Below are positions 12,182 through 22,858 of a stretch of 64,000 nt of DNA, in pieces; position 1 is the stretch's first letter; the number at the start of each line of letters is the position of its first letter. This DNA comes from Bolinopsis microptera (Eukaryota; Ctenophora; Tentaculata; Lobata; Bolinopsidae). Position numbers and translations under genes: made by a program. The notes below the pieces were generated by a model, which searched no databases, had not been told where the DNA came from, and saw nothing but the letters and a program-made list of their open reading frames with translations. The stretch covers positions 23,492,828 to 23,556,827 of the forward strand of contig NC_087076.1 in assembly GCF_026151205.1 (NCBI RefSeq), read 5' to 3'.

Positions 12182-12591
12182 ACACTTCACGCTCAGGGCT
12201 AAATAAATGTAATCCCTCAGCTGGCGCTTCGGGATTACATATTAACACAAAACTCGTGCGCTGCGCGCACTCGTATGTGTTTATCAGATCATCCCGCTAG
12301 CGCGGGATGATCTGTTATATAAACCCTTTGCGTGGCGGGTTTATGTTATTATAAATCTGCTGATAAAAATTAGATAAAAGACATGGTAACTGATAAGAGT
12401 TTGAAATTACACGTAAGCAGATAAATTGTCTAAAATTTCTGTCTCAAATCAAGTTTATAGTGCATCATGAATTTAGGCTTGTTCGATCAAAGTTATATTA
12501 GGAGATATTAGGAAAATAGTATATATATATATTTATCTGTGCCATTTTACTGACACCACGGCATCAACTTTAACACGACTTTCCGCAAAAA

Positions 12592-12803
12592 ACCTTAAAA
12601 GATATACAACTGAAACTTTTTTGACTGGGTCAAATGCTTTAATGGCCTTCAAATCAGCATGAAAAAATAAAAAATTGGCCAAGAAATAGGAGTTTTAGAG
12701 CCCAAAATTTGGACCCCCAAGTGGTGTCAAAAACGCGAATTAAATAGGTAATAATTATTTAGTCTCTTGAGTCTTGACACCACTTTAGGGTTAGACGGGT
12801 TCC
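12592..12803 (+). repeat. dispersed family R2, copy 1
   Basis: The segment matches, in inverse orientation, 48421-48620: shared gatatacaa, cttttttgactgg, ggccttcaaatcagcatga, gtggtgtcaaaaa, aataggtaataattattta and the terminal cgggttcc. Confidence 0.65.
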
Positions 12804-14622
12804 TACTAGTAGTGATAATGGGTATGCAAGCCCAACAGCACAGTTTTTCAAAAGTTTCCCATGAATACCATCAGGCCCATAAGCTTTGTTAGGGTTAATA
12901 TTGGAAAGGATTTTGCGAACCCTTTGGTGGTCAAATGCAATATCAAAGCGCCAATCGTTTGAATAATCAATATCTATGTCGTATAATGATGCTTCAGAGA
13001 ACTGCTCGAAGAAAAAGCCATTAAATAAGTTGGCCTGGTCCTCTGGGCAGTTGCGGAAAATGCCTTTGTAGCTTACAAACTCAGGAATTCTTTGACTAGC
13101 TGTTTTTGATTTTACATATGACCAGAATTTTTTTTGTTACAATTAGAGCGCTATCATCTGATTCATTTAATGTTTCTCGCATTTTTTGAGCAACCACATT
13201 TTTGAAGTTTTTCCTGGCAAGGGAGAACGCTATTTGGGCTCTATCGCTTTTATGTCTATCTTTATGCAGTCTTATTTTCTTGCGCCATGCATCATAGCAC
13301 TCTGAGTCAAACCATGGATCTTGTCCATCTGTCTTAACTGAGCATTTCTTGATGAATTTGTCAGTGATATTGAAAAGTTTTTCCTTAAATTTTTTCCACC
13401 CAATTTCAGGTTCTGTGCCACTAAGCAATGCATTCCAGTCTGTGTGCCGGAGTTCATGGTTTAGCCTCTCCCAGTTCACGTTTTTATAGTTATAGCACAT
13501 ACGCTTAACCGGCTTCTTCCTATTTACCTTAATGTTGATCTTAAAGTTGATTGGAAAATGATCAGACTTACAGACGCTATCTCGCTCACCTACCATTAGG
13601 TCACTGATATTAGAGTCAGAGTTTGTGAGCAAAAGGTCCAGTGTTTTGCCTTTGCAATGGGTGGGTGTAAGTACACATTGCCGAAGGCCAAGGTCTACAA
13701 AAGATTCAACAAAAATCTGCTCAATAGGACAGGAGCCGGCCAAGGTAGACCAGGAGACTCCAGTCAGGTTGAAATCTCCTAGGATAAATACTTTGCTTAG
13801 CCCTCTTCTCCGAAGAAGAGTTTTCAGAGATCCAAGAATTTTTTCATGATTTGCAAAGCCCAGTGTACCAACACGATAACATGTACAGATAACAAATTTA
13901 ATGCCCGTTGATGTTGTAAACTCCACAGCAAGAATCTCAGCCCCCTCTTTAAGTCGGATTTCTTTCGAAGATAATTGAAGGTCTGCTCTCACAGCAATCA
14001 TGAACCCGCCACCATTTCTCCTAAACCGGGTCGGATTAGAGGGATCAGGTGGATGAGTTTTCTTAGATCTGTCAGAGCGAAATATCTTATATTTATCAGG
14101 GTGCAGGAATTCGCTATCAGCTATGGAGTTTTTAAACCAAGTTTCGTTAAGTATTGCAATATCTATATTTGCCTCATTAAAATAAGTTGAAAGCTCAAGA
14201 CATTTGGTGTTATCAAGCATTGGGTGGGCATTATTAAGCTCACCGAAGGGAATAAGGCCTTGAACATTCTGAAAGTAAACATTCAATACCTTACTATTCC
14301 CCAACCTAATATCTATAAGAGGGGGTCCTGGGTTTACGATTCCAGGATTTACAAAAACTATCAAAATACCATTCAACAAGAACAACCAAATTATGCATCC
14401 AGTTAGTGCAAAACCAGCTCTACCAGTAGATAAAAAGTTTAAATTCCTATAAATTGTAACATGGCAGAAATTGTAAAGGCCGTCGAAACTATAATCATTC
14501 CGGAAATAATACATATTTGCTAAGTGTAGAAGGAAATATACAGTAAAATATCGGCACAGGTTAGGCACTGGATATGTTGGTACAAAGGCTCGGCAATCAT
14601 ATGTGACTCTAGAAAAAGCCAA
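12804..14622 (-). pseudogene. LINE B ORF2, 5' part: membrane-like leader, AP endonuclease, start of RT
   Basis: The frame 14622-13096 holds a leader of about 100 residues with a strongly hydrophobic segment (about 72-91) ending in VNPGIVNPGP. It is followed by a complete AP-type endonuclease: VYFQNVQGL, ILNETWF, RNGGGFMIAV, YRVGTLGF, ILGDFNLTG, LDLLLTN, SDHFPI. At an eight-A run (13131-13138) the frame is lost. Translation in another frame continues with RIPEFVSYKG and the RT start NKAYGPDGIHG, and reaches LAYPLSLLV at 12804, where the insertion begins. The order matches LINE A residue for residue in outline. This copy is inactive. Confidence 0.8.
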
Positions 14623-14839
14623 CCCACTAACCCCCGCACTAGTGATGATGATGAGTGAGAAATGGCATATGAATAAAACATAGAATATATATAAAAAGAA
14701 GCTAGGATCAATGCAGCTGTCTAAAATGTCAAAGATACTACCTGTACCACGTCTACGGTAATTTACAGGTAAGTATACTTGCCAGACTACATCTGCATAT
14801 AACTAGCTATACAAGGTCCATAATACAGCTCAGGTTAAA

Positions 14840-16208
14840 CTATTGATATACAAAGGGATTAAAATATCTACTGTGTATGGCACGAATATAAGACCTAGCC
14901 AACACCCCCATTCCTTTCTGAGGATTAGGGTGAATACCATTGCTCTCAAATAACGGGTCAAATCTCCTAACGGGTTCCTTATAAGTTCTCTTGAATTTAG
15001 TGAAGGGATAAAAGACATCCATAAAGAAGAACATCCTGAATACACACTCATTATATAAAATCCTATTAAAGTCTATTATCCTCTTGTTAGTTAATCTATC
15101 ATCATCAGACGTTAAGGGTAATGGCAATAAAGATTGAACATAAACCTTACAATAAGGAATTAATTGGCATATCTTACTAAAGAGTTGCTTCAGAGGCCCT
15201 CTAACTATGCCTACATCGTCTACCCGTCTAATATCGTTCGTACCAACACTAATTAAAAGTTTATCAACCTGAACATCGGGATGTGCAGCAGAATAGTCCT
15301 CAAGCTGCTTCTGGACCTTGTCCATCTTTGCTCCACCTTGTGCAACATTATCGACTTTGACTTTCCCTTTTCCCAGCTTGTCCGAGTCCAATCTCTGAGC
15401 AAAAGAGTCTCCAGCAACCAACGTGACTTTCTGCACAGGTTCTTTGACTTTAATGCCACAAGCAGGTGTACTAGTCTCACTGGCACTGTTGGTTTCAGAG
15501 CTGGCCTGGCTGCCAGTTTTCACGATTGCGCGAAAAGACAGGGAGTATCGCACTTGGTCTTGACCATCCTCCTTCGTACCAGTAGCCAGCTCTGCACGCA
15601 CCGCATGCTTCAGATTCTGCTGTGTCCCAGGCCTCATTACGACAAGGCTGTTGTTCTTCATCCTTATCGCTTTGGCACATTTAGGATTCTTCTTTGTACC
15701 CTCGTAAAACTCAAGTGTCCGTTCACACCCCAGGGAGAAAGAGCATATCGATTTCTCCTGGTCGATGAGTGTCTCGTCGTCACAGTGTAACGAGGTGCTG
15801 GACTGGTTGTTATTGTACTTGATCACCAGACAGGAGTCCAAAAGGTCCAGTTATCTCTGTGCTTGAGTTAACGAGACTCAGCAGCCTTTTGAAGTTAGGG
15901 AAACTACTGATATCCTGTGGTGAGTGTACTGGGTTTGTGTCCGGGTACGTATAGGCCTGATCCTGCGAGCATAACCAAGCGGTTTGAGCCTTGTTTCTCC
16001 CCCCAGTGTTCATCTTCAAGGACCCACACTCCACCCATACTGCATCAAGGAGGACATCATCACCACAGAAGTCCTCTAGGTGCAAAACAAAGTTGTCCAC
16101 CTTTCCCTCACGCTTAGGGAGCTCGTTCTGGACACAGTTGAGGATATTTTGCAGATCCTCAATTGAAGCAGCTTTAACATAGTCGAAAATCTCTTCAAGG
16201 TTTATCAT
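14840..16208 (-). pseudogene. LINE B ORF1: AlkB-like 2OG-Fe(II) dioxygenase plus SGNH hydrolase, one frameshift
   Basis: Two overlapping frames form one protein of about 455 residues. The first part starts at an ATG at 16208 (MINLEEIFDYV) and carries an acidic helical N-terminus and the beginning of the AlkB fold. The second frame (15841-14840) continues it with the iron ligands in LHCDDE, the second histidine in LKHAV, and RYSLSFR, which gives HxD...H...RxxxxxR. The SGNH domain follows: LVAGDSF (block I Ser), ISVGTNDI (block III), SNGIHPNP (block V His). The frame changes by one base in a CCTTTTGG stretch near 15838; this could be a simple indel or, less likely, programmed frameshifting. AlkB enzymes remove alkyl groups from nucleic acid bases; SGNH domains occur in ORF1 of CR1-type LINEs. 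The pairing matches LINE C ORF1 despite low sequence identity. Confidence 0.8.
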
Positions 16209-16670
16209 TATTATCAGAGATTGTCGAGTCTGGCAGCAAAGTTTGCCAGGGAACCATCCATAACACCCCAGAGTAGGCAACCACACACAACACTAAACAC
16301 TACCTGAAGGAGAAAGGGCAAGAGAAAATGGGTAATGGTACAAGTGGTTCTAGGTAAATTTTGCCAAGCGTAAGTAAATTTTGCCAGTGAAACTTTAGCT
16401 AGAATAATGATAAGAGGGGCAATAATCAATATCAGAGTTGTAAATGTGTGACTAACATCAATCATGTTATCATTGAAAGCAAAATTATGGATAAAATCAA
16501 AGTAAAAGATCAGCTTACAGCGTGTTTGAGGGCGTTGCTGCCCAGTGCAAGCACTGGGCGAGAGGAGCCTAACTCAAGGGTGAACTTCAGGAACCCCAGC
16601 GTACCCGCATACCAGGAGATCGGCTGTACTTCCTACCCCGTCATGCCATCGTACATGCCTAAATTTTTTT

Positions 16671-16701
16671 ATTTGTTATATAGTAGTGTTGAAAGTATTA
16701 A
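16671..16701 (-). repeat. target-repeat copy beside the LINE B 5' end
   Basis: On the minus strand this reads TACTTTCAACACTACTATA followed by TAACAAAT, immediately upstream of LINE B in the same orientation. The same sequence occurs at 11187-11226 and, split by LINE C, at 54543-54565 and 61057-61075. Confidence 0.7.
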
Positions 16702-16982
16702 ATTATATTAATTAGCATATAATTAGCATAAATATTAGCATACTATTCATTGGCAGAAATTAGCAGAAAAGCTAGGCATAAAAACGAATCGTTTTATGGT
16801 ACAGTGAATAATAGAAAATGTGAACAAAACCGATCATGATTATACCATGGATATATCCGTATGTCAGCCTATTTTAAGTGTTTCACTTGTATGATAAAAC
16901 ATAAAGATAATTTTCATTATTAAAAGCCAGCACCACGACCGAACAGATTGGTGAACAAAAGCCATGACCTCTTATTCATTGA

Positions 16983-17310
16983 TTTTAATTTTTACCAAAC
17001 CCAGTGGACCGTCGCCATCAGAGTCTCCTTTTCCCAAACAAAAAGAAATGATATCAATTTTAATTACCGTTCTCAGATTCAAAATGATACTGAGAATGAG
17101 ATCGGTCGCTTGCTTTTTAAATTCATTTAATGTAACCCTTTTGACTTTTTTATCGATTTGGTCAAGTTTTAGAAGCCCTGCAAAATTTCTAAATGAAGAA
17201 AAAATAGTTTCAAGTGGGTGTAATAGTAAAAGGGTATTACTATTATATTAATACCCCTTAATATTATACTATTTTCGTATAATGGCCGACGGTCATTCTT
17301 GCCAGTTTGG
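16983..17310. repeat. dispersed repeat family R1, copy 2
   Basis: Similar to 467-655 and 780-815 over most of its length, in the same orientation. Open frames here are not conserved between copies. Confidence 0.6.
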
Positions 17311-17504
17311 ATCACAAACAGAAAATCGAAGGAAAATATTTATCGAACTAGAGTACGCTACCTGAACTTTAGTTCGTCACGTACCAAAGTTCGACAAGTG
17401 TGATTTCTGGCGAACTTTATTTGTCGAAGTATCTTAACGGTGTAATTTTACAAATGTGCTTTGGGCTCTTAAAATGGTGGAAATAGTTTCTGACTCTATA
17501 TTAA

Positions 17505-17640
17505 GGGGTCGTTCACATATAACGTAATCACTTTTTGGACTATTTTCACCCCCCCCCCCCCCCCCCCCCATCCGTAATCAGTTTTACACATAGCTATTGT
17601 GTCAAAATTACACTAGTGTAATCATTTGGAAACCCCCGCC
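17505..17640. mobile_element. MITE-like element with a 21-base poly-C tract
   Basis: Begins GGGGTCGTTCACATATAACG and contains C21 at 17549-17569. The opening resembles the ends of 62000-62180, which carries an internal poly-G, so they are probably one family. The right end is not well defined. Confidence 0.4.
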
Positions 17641-19756
17641 CTCAAAACATCAATTATGCTTTTAAAATATATCCACATCCAATAAAAAATACAACCCATT
17701 TCCACCAATTATTATCAATTATTATCAAGTGACAATTGCCTTTTTGATGCAAAGCATGAAGGGGCGACCTTAATATATCTTACCTAAAGATCGTTAATAA
17801 CGAGTAAGGACATATGATGGATTTTAAAATAAAACCTTGTGTTTTATTATGGACCCCTTTTGGAGTTGGAGCACGTCGGAGTTGGCTAGGACCTGTTCTC
17901 GGTGGTTAAATGGAGAGAGTTATTCCCGTATGCAGTATGGTACCTTAACCCCTCACTATTAGTCGCTTGGCTGTGGCAGAGTCTAACAAGTGATTAGGTG
18001 AGCTGTCAGCTGGCGGGCCGCAGCACTCTTGTTGTCGGAATCATACAGTATCAACTATCTGTTTGGTCTACTGAGAAACCTATTTTTGGTAGATCCATCG
18101 GCATTCAACAACTATAATAGTATAATGACATAGTATCTTGCAGTCCTGCATTGTCAAAGTTTTTATAACCACGATTTTAGAATTCATGTTATATGAAGGT
18201 TTTGAGGATGTTAAGCATTTTCCAACTTTGGCACATTACATTCTAAGGTGACTGGCAGTCACCTGGTCTTAAATTTGAAGGAAACTGCACCATTAGAATG
18301 TAATGTGCCAAAGTATAACGGCAGAATGGGAAAATCATATATCCCATGCCGGGCTTGGAAACACAAAAACAATCACACAAAAATTAACAATATACAAAAA
18401 ATGCCATAGAAGCATGAATGAAAACATCACTGCTGACGTGTGAGCACATGCTCAAGACAAAAGTCAGATTACAATTATTAAAAGTGTACCGAGTCTTATA
18501 TCAGACAATATAGTAACCAAATAGTAACCATAGTAACCACATAGATATTTAGTAGTACGACTAATCATGTCACCCTCAATTAGTTGAAATATGAAAATGT
18601 GAAATATCATATTATGCATATCTTAAAAACGTGGTCCAACTCGTGCGAACTTTCCTTAAGTAGAGAGAGTCAGAGCCAGTATTAAGACTAATCACCCTCA
18701 ATTAAGTTAATGGATCTTAATTATACCTGCATTGTAAGAAAATAACCTACTAATAGGTACCAATAGGTACAAGACGCGCGCCGAGCTGACTCGTCGACGG
18801 TCTTGGAATATTTGGAACAAATATTCCACAAGTATCACCCGTTCAAATATGCACTGATATTATACGTATGATATATATCGTAGTATAGAAATTAAGACTA
18901 AAACCCCGTCAAAACTGTAAGGATTTTCTAAAATGTACAATGTTTTTGCTTTCAGTCTTGTTACTCAGCTATAATCAAATAATTATCTCTTTTAATATAA
19001 TATAATGTAATGTCGTGAAACGACAGCAACTTGATGTTAATTAGACATGAAGACAGACAAGAAGACACAGCATGTACATTTATCAATTAGCACAGCTATA
19101 ATTATATTCCAGGGACGATAAACAATGCGATGTTATGAAGAGCGAAACTACTGGGGTTAAATAAATCCCCTGTGTACTTTACGAGCTGTGTAGTAATAAT
19201 ATTGAACAATTACTTTAAAAACTTTATAACACTCCTGTTTATTCTCCGTATATAGTGGCTAGGCTGACAATGTCCCACCCTTGTGACAGTGACAGTAACT
19301 GAAAGGGCAAACTAAAAGTTTCTTTAACGCCACGGAGGGATGGGAAAACTCGCCATTTAATTTCAACAACCTGGCCTATAATTTATGACATCCAATATAT
19401 CCATATGTACATTTCTACCAGATGCAACACATAAGTGCGGGCTTCTTCCACTAAGATTCAAGATACAACAAATACCGGTAAACTGTATCAAATAGCAATG
19501 TAATGCCACTTTCTGGGACTAAACCACCCAAACTGCACGGGATACAGGCAGTCCCGCTCCCACTGAATAACATCAGCCATTCAGCCGGGTATTTCTCAAA
19601 ACTAAAGGTAAGATCACGACATAACAAGATGACAATATAACAAGATGATCTAAGTCAATATCCAGTATCCACAGCCGTGAAGAAATCTCGACTGCAAATA
19701 GTATGTGTCTAGCGGCTTGAATCTAGCTAAACTCTTTATCGTGTTGGTACATTGTC
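17641..19756. other. no gene seen; one short inverted-repeat element
   Basis: Intergenic AT-rich sequence with no convincing ORF. A 92-bp palindromic element at 18223-18314 has 21-bp perfect arms (CTTTGGCACATTACATTCTAA-type and its complement), typical of a small MITE. Confidence 0.55.
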
Positions 19757-19935
19757 ATTATTCTTTTTGTGTTTCAGTAAAAGCTCACCTGTCTACATAT
19801 TTCTCTTTGTATTTCAGTAAAAGCTCAACTGTCTACATATTTCTCTTTGTATTTCAGTAAAAGCTCAACTGTCTACATATTTCTCTTTGTATTTCAGTAA
19901 AAGCTCACCTGTCTACATATTTCTCTTTTTATCTC
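19757..19935 (+). repeat. 40-bp tandem repeat, about 4.5 copies
   Basis: Copies start near 19761, 19801, 19841, 19881 and 19921 (last one partial). Each has ttgtatttcag then taaaagctca and gtctacatat, so every unit carries a strong 3' splice-acceptor-like string. A further degenerate copy lies at 22848-22900, on the far side of LINE F. Confidence 0.85.
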
Positions 19936-20338
19936 AGTAAACTGGAATTAAACTGGAATTAAACTTAAATAGTCAGGGGGAACACTAACGAACCCGTCGT
20001 GACAATCATCAATGAAATAAATAAAATAATTTTAAAGAAAATCATAAATAAGACCCAAAACACGTTAAAAAAAAAATAACTTCACTACAATCTGAACGAA
20101 AAAGAAATAAGATCAAATATAATAATTTAACCTGGTTAAAGTGGATAATGCACCGACAAGGTAATAAATTATGCAGGAATGGTTCATAAAATTCACAAAA
20201 TTACTCCAAAAGTCAAAAATACACTATCAGGAAAGATTACACACAAACTCAAAGACGGGCGTAAATTATGCAACTGTAACTCCAAATGAAAACAGTTCGA
20301 ACACTCGTTTAAGGGCCACTGGGGTAGTTAAAATGTCC

Positions 20339-20816
20339 TTAAGACAGTGACTCGGAATCGTTACCGGATGTGTTAGATCGAGTGGAAGACGATGTTGGTG
20401 TCTTTTTCGGATTTCTGATGCGATGACAGCTGCTGAGAAACTTGCCCAGTTCTTCTATGTGGGCTGAATTCATCATGTCTTTGTAGTTCCTGAGAAGTAA
20501 AAGCCCTTTAAGGTCATCTGAGAGAGAAGATCGTACTGAGTGGTACATGGGGCACCCAGTAAGGCAGTGTTCCTCGTCTTCAATAATCGTGCCTTCAAAG
20601 AAGGGAAGGTATTCGAAGCCGAGAACGTGATCCCTATCGCAGCAGAATCTGCATGCTCTTGGCCAGACTCCGGCCTCCTTCGTGTAACGCCCTCTTTCTA
20701 TCATCAGGTCGTGGCTGCTGGAGCGGATTTTAGCTGTATTCGTTCGGAATTGCCTGCTCTTCAGATCGAGGTACTGCTCTTCTCCGAATTCCTCCTTTTT
20801 TTTATCTAGACACTTA
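20339..20816 (-). pseudogene. LINE F C-terminal domain (after the SINE)
   Basis: Beyond the SINE the same LINE protein resumes with YLDLKSRQFRTNTAKIRSSS and MIERGRYTKEAG. It then shows the C-terminal zinc-knuckle-like motif of many LINE ORF2 proteins (CRFC ... EDEEHCLTGCPMYHSVR) and a Ser-rich tail ending at 20339. The join across the SINE is inferred from the usual order of these segments in LINE ORF2. Confidence 0.7.
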
Positions 20817-21150
20817 TTTTACTTCGGAGTATTCCAACAGCCATATTGTTACACAAGTGCAACCAGCCAATTACAGGAAGCCGAAGGATTTGTTTTTAGC
20901 CAGTGACGGTTAAGGTAGTGTGTACCATACTTTCTTTGCCCGAGACTTTGCTGCAATGTGCAGCTCCTCATTTAACCCTCACACCCGATTTCTCGAGTAT
21001 TCGGCTGAGTAGACCGGGGGGCTGCATAGACCACTCACGATCCTTAGCTGAATGTCAACGACACTCACCCCACGACCAGGCAGGCAGTGGGATTTGAACC
21101 CGCAATCTCACGATTGCAAAGCTGGCTAACCAACTGCACTACCTGGCCTG
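20817..21150 (-). mobile_element. tRNA-derived SINE inserted in LINE F
   Basis: The minus strand begins GGCCAGGTAGTGCAGTTGG (RNA polymerase III A box, 21130-21141) and has GGTTCAAATCC (B box, 21090-21100) about 40 bases further on. A non-tRNA body of about 250 bp follows. The 3' end lies in an A-rich stretch near 20817. The head folds poorly as a full tRNA, so it is a SINE and not a tRNA gene. Confidence 0.75.
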
Positions 21151-22858
21151 ATTTTGTTGTAGAACTGCATCTTGGTTTGCGATCCCAGGTCCACCCTCCA
21201 GTCATTGATAAAGACATCCCTCATGGTGCCATGAGCTGCTTCTGTTTCATAATGAGCCACAGAGCTAAGTTTCTCGTACCAGGAGAGGTTAAGATTTTTC
21301 TGTTCCTGAAACGCTTGAGATACTAAAAAATTGACACTGTTCGTCTCAGAAGAAGCTCTGGAAAGTCTTCTAAAGTATCTGAGGCATTGTGGCAGAACTG
21401 AGAGGGCCCAGGGCATCCTTCCTGTATCCCCGTAACTTGTGCACACCCAGTACCCATTTGAGCATTTTGAGGTGTGTTGTCTCAAGAGTGTCTTTTGCTG
21501 CAACTTTTGATAGGTTGTGTCTTTGGCTGGGTTCACGCGCCATTTCTTTCATGAGGTGAGTCGAGGGTAGCCATATCTGACAGGCGTAAGTTGCTACCGG
21601 TTTCACCAGATAGTCAATTAGCTTTAGCATGGTTTTGGTGGTCAGAGCTCTGGTGTCTACCATGCGTTTTATCGAAAAGAATGCTCGAAGCGCCTTCTTC
21701 CTCAGTTCGTTCATGGCGCATTTAAAAGATCCATTGAGGCTGAGCTGGATACCTAAATAGCAGTAGGACCTTGTTGGAGAGATGTCGAGCTGTCCAAGCT
21801 TGAACCCGTACGAGCAGTTTAGCACCCGCGAGCTTGAGTTGAAGACCATTATTTTAGTCTTATCAATGTTGATAGATAGCTCCCATTTGTTTGCAAAATC
21901 ATTTAGGCAGTTAAGCTCTTTCTGAAGGCTTTGGTGGTCAAGAGCTAAAAGGATGAGATCGTCGGCCCAGAGCAGGTGGTTGACTGGGAAGCCATTAAGT
22001 TCAGGGACAGAGAGATCTTCTAGGGCTGCTAGATGGATGGAGAGGTCGTAGATGTATATCTTAAACAATTCAGGAGACATTGGATGCCCCTGCTCTGTTC
22101 CAATGGTGACATCAATGGTCTCCGATAGTTTTTGGATCAGTTTGATGCGGGTCACCGAGTTGCTGTACATGTTCTTAAGGCAAGCGAAGAAGTTCCCTCC
22201 GATACCAAGGTGATTGAGCTTATACATGAGTGCTTCTCTGCACACCGTATCGAACGCTTTCCGGTAGTCAACAAAACAAGCAAACACTCTCTTTTTGAGC
22301 TTTTTCGTGTATTTCTCAATGATTGTGGTAATTGTAAGGATGTGATCCGAGCACTGTGCACCAGCTCTGAAGCCAAGTTGGTGGGGGAAATCGGGGCAGA
22401 TAACTTTGCGGAAGTCGATAAGTCTTTCAAGGAGAACAGAAGCAAATAGCTTCCCTAGACAGCTTCCAACAGTTATCGCCCTGTAGTTGTCAGGGTTCTG
22501 TTTGTCGCCCTTCTTGTGGAGAGGGGTGGTTATCGAACAATTCCATGGGTAAGTCCCCTGTTCCAGGCAGCCGTTGAACAACTTGAGAAGAACTTTCCTT
22601 AGGCAAAGTTTGGAGTTCTTGAGCATCTCGTTCGATATTAGGTCCAGTGATACGCTCTTGTTGTTTTTGAGTTTGTTGATCACCTTTTCAAGCTCTTGTA
22701 GAGTGAACTCCATGTTAAGATTTTCCACTTCAGTTGGTAGGTCAGGGTGGCTGCTCCCATCATTGCTTGCGTTGTGGGCTTGAAGTTCACGGTGGGATGG
22801 ATCCTTGCACTTTTGGTTGTAGAGGTCGTTGAAGAATTTGTGAAAAGCAGTAAAAGCT
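21151..22858 (-). pseudogene. LINE F reverse transcriptase, 5' part (frameshifted)
   Basis: The open frame 22728-21370 carries the RT fingers and palm: NNKSVSLDLISNEML, PLHKKGDKQNPDNYRAITV, HQLGFRAGAQCSDHI, CFVDYRKAFDTV, GTEQGHPMSPELF, and the catalytic LLWADDLILLA. Translation upstream of its first ATG stays open to about 22858, where the 5' truncation occurs. A one-base frame change near 21430-21480 moves the protein into the 21536-21126 frame (LPQCLRYFRRL, INDWRVDLGS, MQFYNKI), where the SINE interrupts it. Confidence 0.75.

Larger units (their letters stand above)
11554..12362. repeat. inverted-repeat block with a series of perfect GC-rich hairpins
   Basis: The block is bounded by CAGCAGATTTATAA and its complement (14 bp). 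The right part holds four adjacent dyads: about 12209-12239 (GTAATCCC...GGGATTAC), 12243-12283 (TAAACACA-type arms around a CGTGCGCTGCGCGCAC core), 12285-12314 (CAGATCATCCCGC...GCGGGATGATCTG) and 12319-12344 (ATAAACCC...GGGTTTAT). The left part (11573-11695) carries related but less regular pieces (GATATCATCCCGCC, TATAAACCCGGCCCGC). The block contains the CACGTG cluster and the mini-ORF listed separately. Confidence 0.6.
11154..12803. mobile_element. 1,650-bp insertion in LINE B with TACTA target duplication
   Basis: TACTA occurs at 11149-11153 and 12804-12808, and removing the interval restores continuous LINE coding sequence. The inserted DNA starts tatataaagcgaga and ends gacgggttcc, without terminal inverted repeats. 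A related but shorter sequence lies reversed at about 48421-48741, with similar ends (tataaagcgag and aacgggttcc), which supports a mobile family with fixed ends. Inside are a target-repeat copy (11187-11226), an AT microsatellite (about 11312-11330), a hairpin block (11554-12362) and family sequence (12592-12803). No transposase is visible. Confidence 0.65.
9600..16670 (-). mobile_element. LINE B, near full-length two-ORF non-LTR retrotransposon, split by an insertion
   Basis: Read on the minus strand it contains a 5' UTR (16670-16209), ORF1 (AlkB plus SGNH domains, 16208-14840), ORF2 with endonuclease and the start of the RT (14622-12804), a 1,650-bp insertion (12803-11154), then the rest of the RT and the C-terminus (11153-9639). 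The RT breaks in the middle of a helix at 12804 and resumes at the next codon at 11151, when compared with LINE A. The insertion is flanked by TACTA on both sides. Its 5' end abuts a copy of TACTTTCAACACTACTATA (16671-16701), the same sequence that precedes LINE C. Confidence 0.8.

Noticed and set aside
15281-15790. 169-codon plus-strand ORF opposite LINE B ORF1
   Set aside because: Antisense shadow of the AlkB-SGNH coding sequence, with no motif of its own.
21080-21150. Possible tRNA gene (A and B boxes, anticodon-like region)
   Set aside because: The acceptor stem does not close and the sequence continues as a 330-bp unit inserted in a LINE, so it is a SINE head.
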